Shown here: positions 32,856 through 35,205 of the stretch, in pieces
Position numbering within the stretch: the first letter of the stretch is position 1
Layout of the letters: each line of letters opens with the position of its first letter
From: JAUIHN01 sp964556075
GTDB lineage: Bacteria > Patescibacteriota > Saccharimonadia > Saccharimonadales > Saccharimonadaceae
Reading direction: 5' to 3'
Length of the DNA stretch: 35,205 nt
NCBI GenBank assembly: GCA_964556075.1
Contig: CAZKUV010000004.1
Span: forward strand, 1-35,205
Notes under the pieces: model-generated
Told to the model about the DNA's origin: nothing
The model's database searches: none
Seen by the model: only the letters and a program-made list of their open reading frames with translations
Position numbers and translations under genes: made by a program

Positions 32856-33401
32856 ATGAATGTCAGGGTTATTGCCGGTAAGTATGGAGGGAGATTGCTT
32901 GACGCACCGTCAGGAAATCGGATGCATCCGATGGGCGAACGAATACGAAATGCTCTTTTTAATAGTATAGGAAGCGAAATTGAAGGGGCAACAGTTCTGG
33001 ATGCATTTGCAGGGACAGGGGCGATTGGATTCGAAGCGCTTAGCAGAGGAGCCTTGCATGTAACCTTTATAGAGCGCGACAAGTTGTTACAGAAAATTAT
33101 TCGTGACAATATTGGCCGATTGGGCGTGGAAGAGGAGTCAAAATTAATCCGTACATCTGTAGGTAACTGGGTGTCGACAACTGAGTCGGGGAAGTTCGAT
33201 ATTATCTTCGCAGACCCACCATATCACGACACTCAGTTTTCCACAGTCGAGAAGCTCTTCGACCTTTTAAAGCCTAGTGCGCTTATGGTATTATCACATC
33301 CAGGTAAGGGTGAGGTCCCAGCCAAAACCGGAGTTGTTGTGGTGGACAATCGTAGTTATGGAAATGCGGATCTCACCTTTTACCGCCGAGAGGACACATA
33401 A
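32856..33401 (+). CDS. rsmD: 16S rRNA (guanine(966)-N2)-methyltransferase RsmD
   Basis: RsmD methylates N2 of G966 in 16S rRNA during 30S assembly. The 181-residue Rossmann methylase has the family N terminus VRVIAGKYGGRLLDAP, a variant of the RPTxxxxREALFN helix (HPMGERIRNALFNSI), the SAM-binding motif LDAFAGTGAIGFEALSRGA, and the catalytic motif ADPPYHD (Asp120-Tyr123), as expected for amino-N methylation of guanine. Its stop codon is embedded in the loop side of a terminator hairpin, so translation to the end may affect hairpin folding. Family assignment is good; the exact G966 target is from homology. Confidence 0.93.
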   Translation: MNVRVIAGKYGGRLLDAPSGNRMHPMGERIRNALFNSIGSEIEGATVLDAFAGTGAIGFEALSRGALHVTFIERDKLLQKIIRDNIGRLGVEEESKLIRTSVGNWVSTTESGKFDIIFADPPYHDTQFSTVEKLFDLLKPSALMVLSHPGKGEVPAKTGVVVVDNRSYGNADLTFYRREDT

Positions 33402-33416
33402 CACGTGTCTTTTTTG
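33391..33416 (+). terminator. Terminator overlapping the rsmD stop codon
   Basis: GACAC (33393-33397) pairs with GTGTC (33405-33409) over a seven-base loop, with two weaker outer pairs, followed by T at 33410-33415. The rsmD stop codon (33399-33401) is inside the loop. Confidence 0.7.
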
Positions 33417-33445
33417 ATTAAAACGTCGCATTATTGAACTTATGC

Positions 33446-33451
33446 TATGAT
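33446..33451 (+). promoter_or_regulatory. Extended -10 promoter of the 33490 gene
   Basis: TGC-TATGAT lies 38 bases before the ATG. The leader ends with AGGGGAAG, a usable Shine-Dalgarno site. Confidence 0.5.
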
Positions 33452-33489
33452 ACAATTGGTGATAAGAACTTACATAATAGGGGAAGCGA

Positions 33490-34104
33490 ATGATTGACGG
33501 GGGGCCGTTAAGAATATCACGAGCGACAACCAGGCAGGGTTCGTATCGACGCGAATCGGCCCGTCGCCAACCTGAGGAGCCGGAACCAATGGAGCCTAGT
33601 ATGCCAGCAAATCAACCGCAAAGGACTATGCAGCATCGTCAAGTACCTCAGGAGCACGAACCAAGCATACATGAAAGAAGCCATGATTGGGTACGATGGA
33701 TTTTAGGGAGCTTAATCATAGCAGTAATCATATTTGTTGGTTGGTTTTGGGTGTCAAAACAAAGTGAGACTTCACTGGCAAGTACCATTGATAGCGATAA
33801 GTATCAGGCAGTGTTTCTTTCCAATGGCCAAGTGTATTTTGGTAAGCTCGAATTAGTAAATAATGATTACATGAAGCTATCTAATATATATTATCTCGAG
33901 CGCCAGGTTACTACGACCAGTAGTGATGATGCAGGCAATGAAGTTCAACAGAATCCAACAGACAATAATTTCCAATTATTAAGATACAGTGATGTATTGT
34001 ACGGATCTGAAGACGAGATGATCATTTCAAAGGATGACATTATTCGATACGAGAATCTACGAAATGATGGCGTAGTTGCAAAAGCAATTGCAAACCGTCA
34101 ATAA
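33490..34104 (+). CDS. Single-pass membrane protein with C-terminal domain of unknown function
   Basis: A 204-residue protein. Residues 1-65 are polar, Pro/Glu/Gln/Arg-rich and probably disordered in the cytoplasm. One membrane helix follows (WILGSLIIAVIIFVGWFWV, about 69-89), then an external domain beginning YQAVFLSNGQVYFGKLELVN and containing YYLERQV, YSDVLYGSEDEMIISKDDII. The FLSNGQVYFGK-type segment looks like a conserved motif and I associate it with uncharacterised CPR membrane proteins, but that is from memory and not verified. A Shine-Dalgarno site, AGGGGAAG, precedes the ATG. A strong terminator follows. No enzyme motif is visible; a structural or envelope role is possible. Confidence 0.75.
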   Translation: MIDGGPLRISRATTRQGSYRRESARRQPEEPEPMEPSMPANQPQRTMQHRQVPQEHEPSIHERSHDWVRWILGSLIIAVIIFVGWFWVSKQSETSLASTIDSDKYQAVFLSNGQVYFGKLELVNNDYMKLSNIYYLERQVTTTSSDDAGNEVQQNPTDNNFQLLRYSDVLYGSEDEMIISKDDIIRYENLRNDGVVAKAIANRQ

Positions 34105-34126
34105 ATACATCCCTTAAGTGCATAAT

Positions 34127-34154
34127 AAAAAACAGCCGGTACCGGCTGTTTTTT
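34127..34154. terminator. Bidirectional terminator between convergent genes
   Basis: A perfect 28-base palindrome: AAAAAACAGCCGGT followed by its exact complement. It gives a GC-rich stem flanked by an A run and a T run on both strands, serving the 33490 gene and the minus-strand gene ending at 34156. Confidence 0.92.
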
Positions 34155-34155
34155 A

Positions 34156-34689
34156 TTAGAAGGTAGGTAGCTGTTCTTTCTTTGGGTTCGTTAGGCTGGT
34201 GATGTATTTAATCCAGTCTGATTGGCTAATAGGTTTTTGTGACTTAATGAGTACAAGGACGTTATCTTTCACGAATATTACTGATTGCGGTCCACGGGCG
34301 GACCGCCCTAAATATGCCTTAATCTCTCCTGCTTCTAGGACGATTGTGGCGCTGTATGAATCAGCAAGTTGTTTTACGCTAGCTTCAATATTTCCTAAGA
34401 AAGGCTTTGGTATTGGCTGTTGGCTGACACTGATTTGAACTTCTCCTATCATGTCGCTATACGCGAAGACGGGATCGTTGTTAGCTGGACTAATTCGTTT
34501 CCAGCCCCCTAAATCTTCGACTGTACGTTGTCTTGGCAGTACAACATCATACGATGGTTCTGACTGGTTTGTCGCTGGTTTTAAGAAATAAAATGCCCCA
34601 ATCGAAATGCCGCATAGTAGCAATGCGCTACCAGCTAAAAGTTTTTGCCTGCGGGTTGGTGCTACTCGATGAGGCAATAGTTTAATCAT
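34156..34689 (-). CDS. Membrane-anchored protein of unknown function
   Basis: A 177-residue protein with a basic N terminus (HRVAPTRRQK), one membrane segment (LLAGSALLLCGISIGAFYFL, about 17-36), and an extracytoplasmic domain of about 140 residues. The domain has a mixed alpha/beta look (WKRISPANNDPVFAYSD, GEVQISVSQQPIPK, VIFVKDNVLVLIKSQKPISQ) and no Cys beyond the membrane segment. I recognise no family and see no catalytic motif. It is preceded 27 bases upstream by another exported protein gene on the same strand, so the two may be functionally related surface proteins. The start ATG matches a near-leaderless promoter. Confidence 0.75.
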   Translation of the reverse strand: MIKLLPHRVAPTRRQKLLAGSALLLCGISIGAFYFLKPATNQSEPSYDVVLPRQRTVEDLGGWKRISPANNDPVFAYSDMIGEVQISVSQQPIPKPFLGNIEASVKQLADSYSATIVLEAGEIKAYLGRSARGPQSVIFVKDNVLVLIKSQKPISQSDWIKYITSLTNPKKEQLPTF

Positions 34690-34697
34690 TGTACTTT

Positions 34698-34706
34698 ATT
34701 TTAGCA
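34698..34706 (-). promoter_or_regulatory. Near-leaderless extended -10 promoter
   Basis: On the minus strand, TGC-TAAAAT ends eight bases (AAAGTACA) before the ATG at 34689. No Shine-Dalgarno site is present. Confidence 0.5.
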
Positions 34707-34716
34707 CGGTAAAGCT

Positions 34717-35205
34717 TTAGTTATTTCTGAAAATAAAGTTTACGTTACTAACATACGCGTTCGCTGACTTTTTAGCAGTGAGGTTAATTCGAAATAGTAT
34801 GCTATCACCTGCTTCAAAGTCACAATTAGCCGGATCATCCTCATCCTCAGCAGAGCCTTTCTGCCATTGGTCTTGCCAGCCAGTAGAAATCGTGATTAGT
34901 GAACCACATGCCTCAAGGCCAGAACGGTTGTCCCGATAAATCTGGTACGTTACCATACTATTTTCACTGTCAGTTCGTCCGATAATTGACGTTGAGTCTG
35001 GTACGAAGCTCTTGAAGTTCTCTGGTAACTGATATGTCAAGTAAATACTTCTTGTTTGATCCTCATCCTCTTGAGAGGTCCAGTTGTAGAAATTGTACGT
35101 TTCGTTAGGTCCGCAGACAGTAGGCTGATCATTGGAGCCGTCGTTTATCCCAAGTGTTCCAGAGCAGAAATTTGACGAGATAATTCCTATGTCAGTTCCG
35201 TTCAT
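34717..35205 (-). CDS. C-terminal part of an exported or surface protein (cut by window edge)
   Basis: The frame is open to the right edge of the window, so the ATG at the very edge need not be the real start. The visible 162 residues contain no membrane segment and are Ser/Thr/Asn/Asp-rich, with four Cys (SNFCSGTLG, TVCGPNE, LEACGSL, ANCDFE) and beta-strand-like stretches (SIYLTYQLPENF, ENSMVTYQIYRD, DSILFRINLTA), ending in YVSNVNFIFRNN. This fits an extracellular beta-sandwich or pilin-like head domain with disulfides. No named family is recognised. The N terminus, beyond the window, would show whether it is a prepilin or an ordinary secreted protein. Confidence 0.6.
   Translation of the reverse strand: MNGTDIGIISSNFCSGTLGINDGSNDQPTVCGPNETYNFYNWTSQEDEDQTRSIYLTYQLPENFKSFVPDSTSIIGRTDSENSMVTYQIYRDNRSGLEACGSLITISTGWQDQWQKGSAEDEDDPANCDFEAGDSILFRINLTAKKSANAYVSNVNFIFRNN

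Noticed and set aside
1..35205. Alternative genetic code with UGA as glycine
   Set aside because: Several genes end in TGA at conserved family C termini (the HNH nuclease, the penicillin-binding protein, the partial first gene), and conserved Gly positions use GGN.
1..35205. tRNA genes, rRNA, CRISPR arrays, insertion sequences or prophage
   Set aside because: No cloverleaf, rRNA segment, regularly spaced repeats, transposase or phage structural gene was seen on either strand; the gaps are too short for most of these.

Overview
The window reads as a compact chromosomal segment of a Patescibacteria (CPR) bacterium, most likely a Candidatus Saccharibacteria (TM7) lineage. This is inferred from gene content and style, not from a database search: housekeeping genes packed with very short gaps, scattered type IV pilus genes (PilB ATPase and two lone prepilins), secreted scavenging enzymes, and several small membrane proteins without an assigned function. 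TGA is used as a normal stop (for example 214-216 and 14251-14253), which argues against the UGA-glycine code of Gracilibacteria and Absconditabacteria. I see no rRNA, tRNA, CRISPR array or insertion sequence, and no intergenic gap over 300 bases.

Layout. 1-3239: tail of an unknown gene, gatB, galU and a ytxG/ytxH-like pair. 3312-7025: dnaE. 7066-9791: prepilin 1, a SpoU-family RNA methylase (minus strand) and the pilB ATPase. 9865-10935: rplS and rnhB. 10973-14253: a divergent pair of an M1 aminopeptidase (minus) and an exported HNH nuclease. 14250-16148: tgt and, tail to tail, the queuosine-precursor transporter yhhQ. 16210-17183: a possible leader peptide ORF and a YghA-type dehydrogenase. 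17348-18487: nusA with a terminator-like hairpin in its leader. 18511-24328: a CIRCE-controlled cluster of clpC, a membrane HEMLH protein, radA and a PIN-TRAM protein. 24376-27006: a class A penicillin-binding protein (minus). 27125-34104: tyrS, a phosphohexomutase, prepilin 2, recG, rsmD and a membrane protein. 34156-35205 (minus): two exported or membrane-anchored proteins of unknown function, the last cut by the window edge.

Functional themes. Surface and scavenging functions recur: pili, exported nuclease, aminopeptidase, queuosine-base import with Tgt, and a cell-wall synthase. GalU and the phosphohexomutase can together make UDP-glucose. The clpC-radA-PIN/TRAM order recalls the Firmicutes clpC-radA-disA-yacL block, but disA is missing and a membrane HExxH protein sits between clpC and radA.

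The most striking non-coding signal is promoter grammar. About a dozen genes on both strands have a TATAAT-like hexamer ending 6-8 bases before the start codon and no Shine-Dalgarno site, which predicts leaderless or near-leaderless mRNAs. A second class has the extended -10 TGC-TAtaaT followed by a real leader with a Shine-Dalgarno site.
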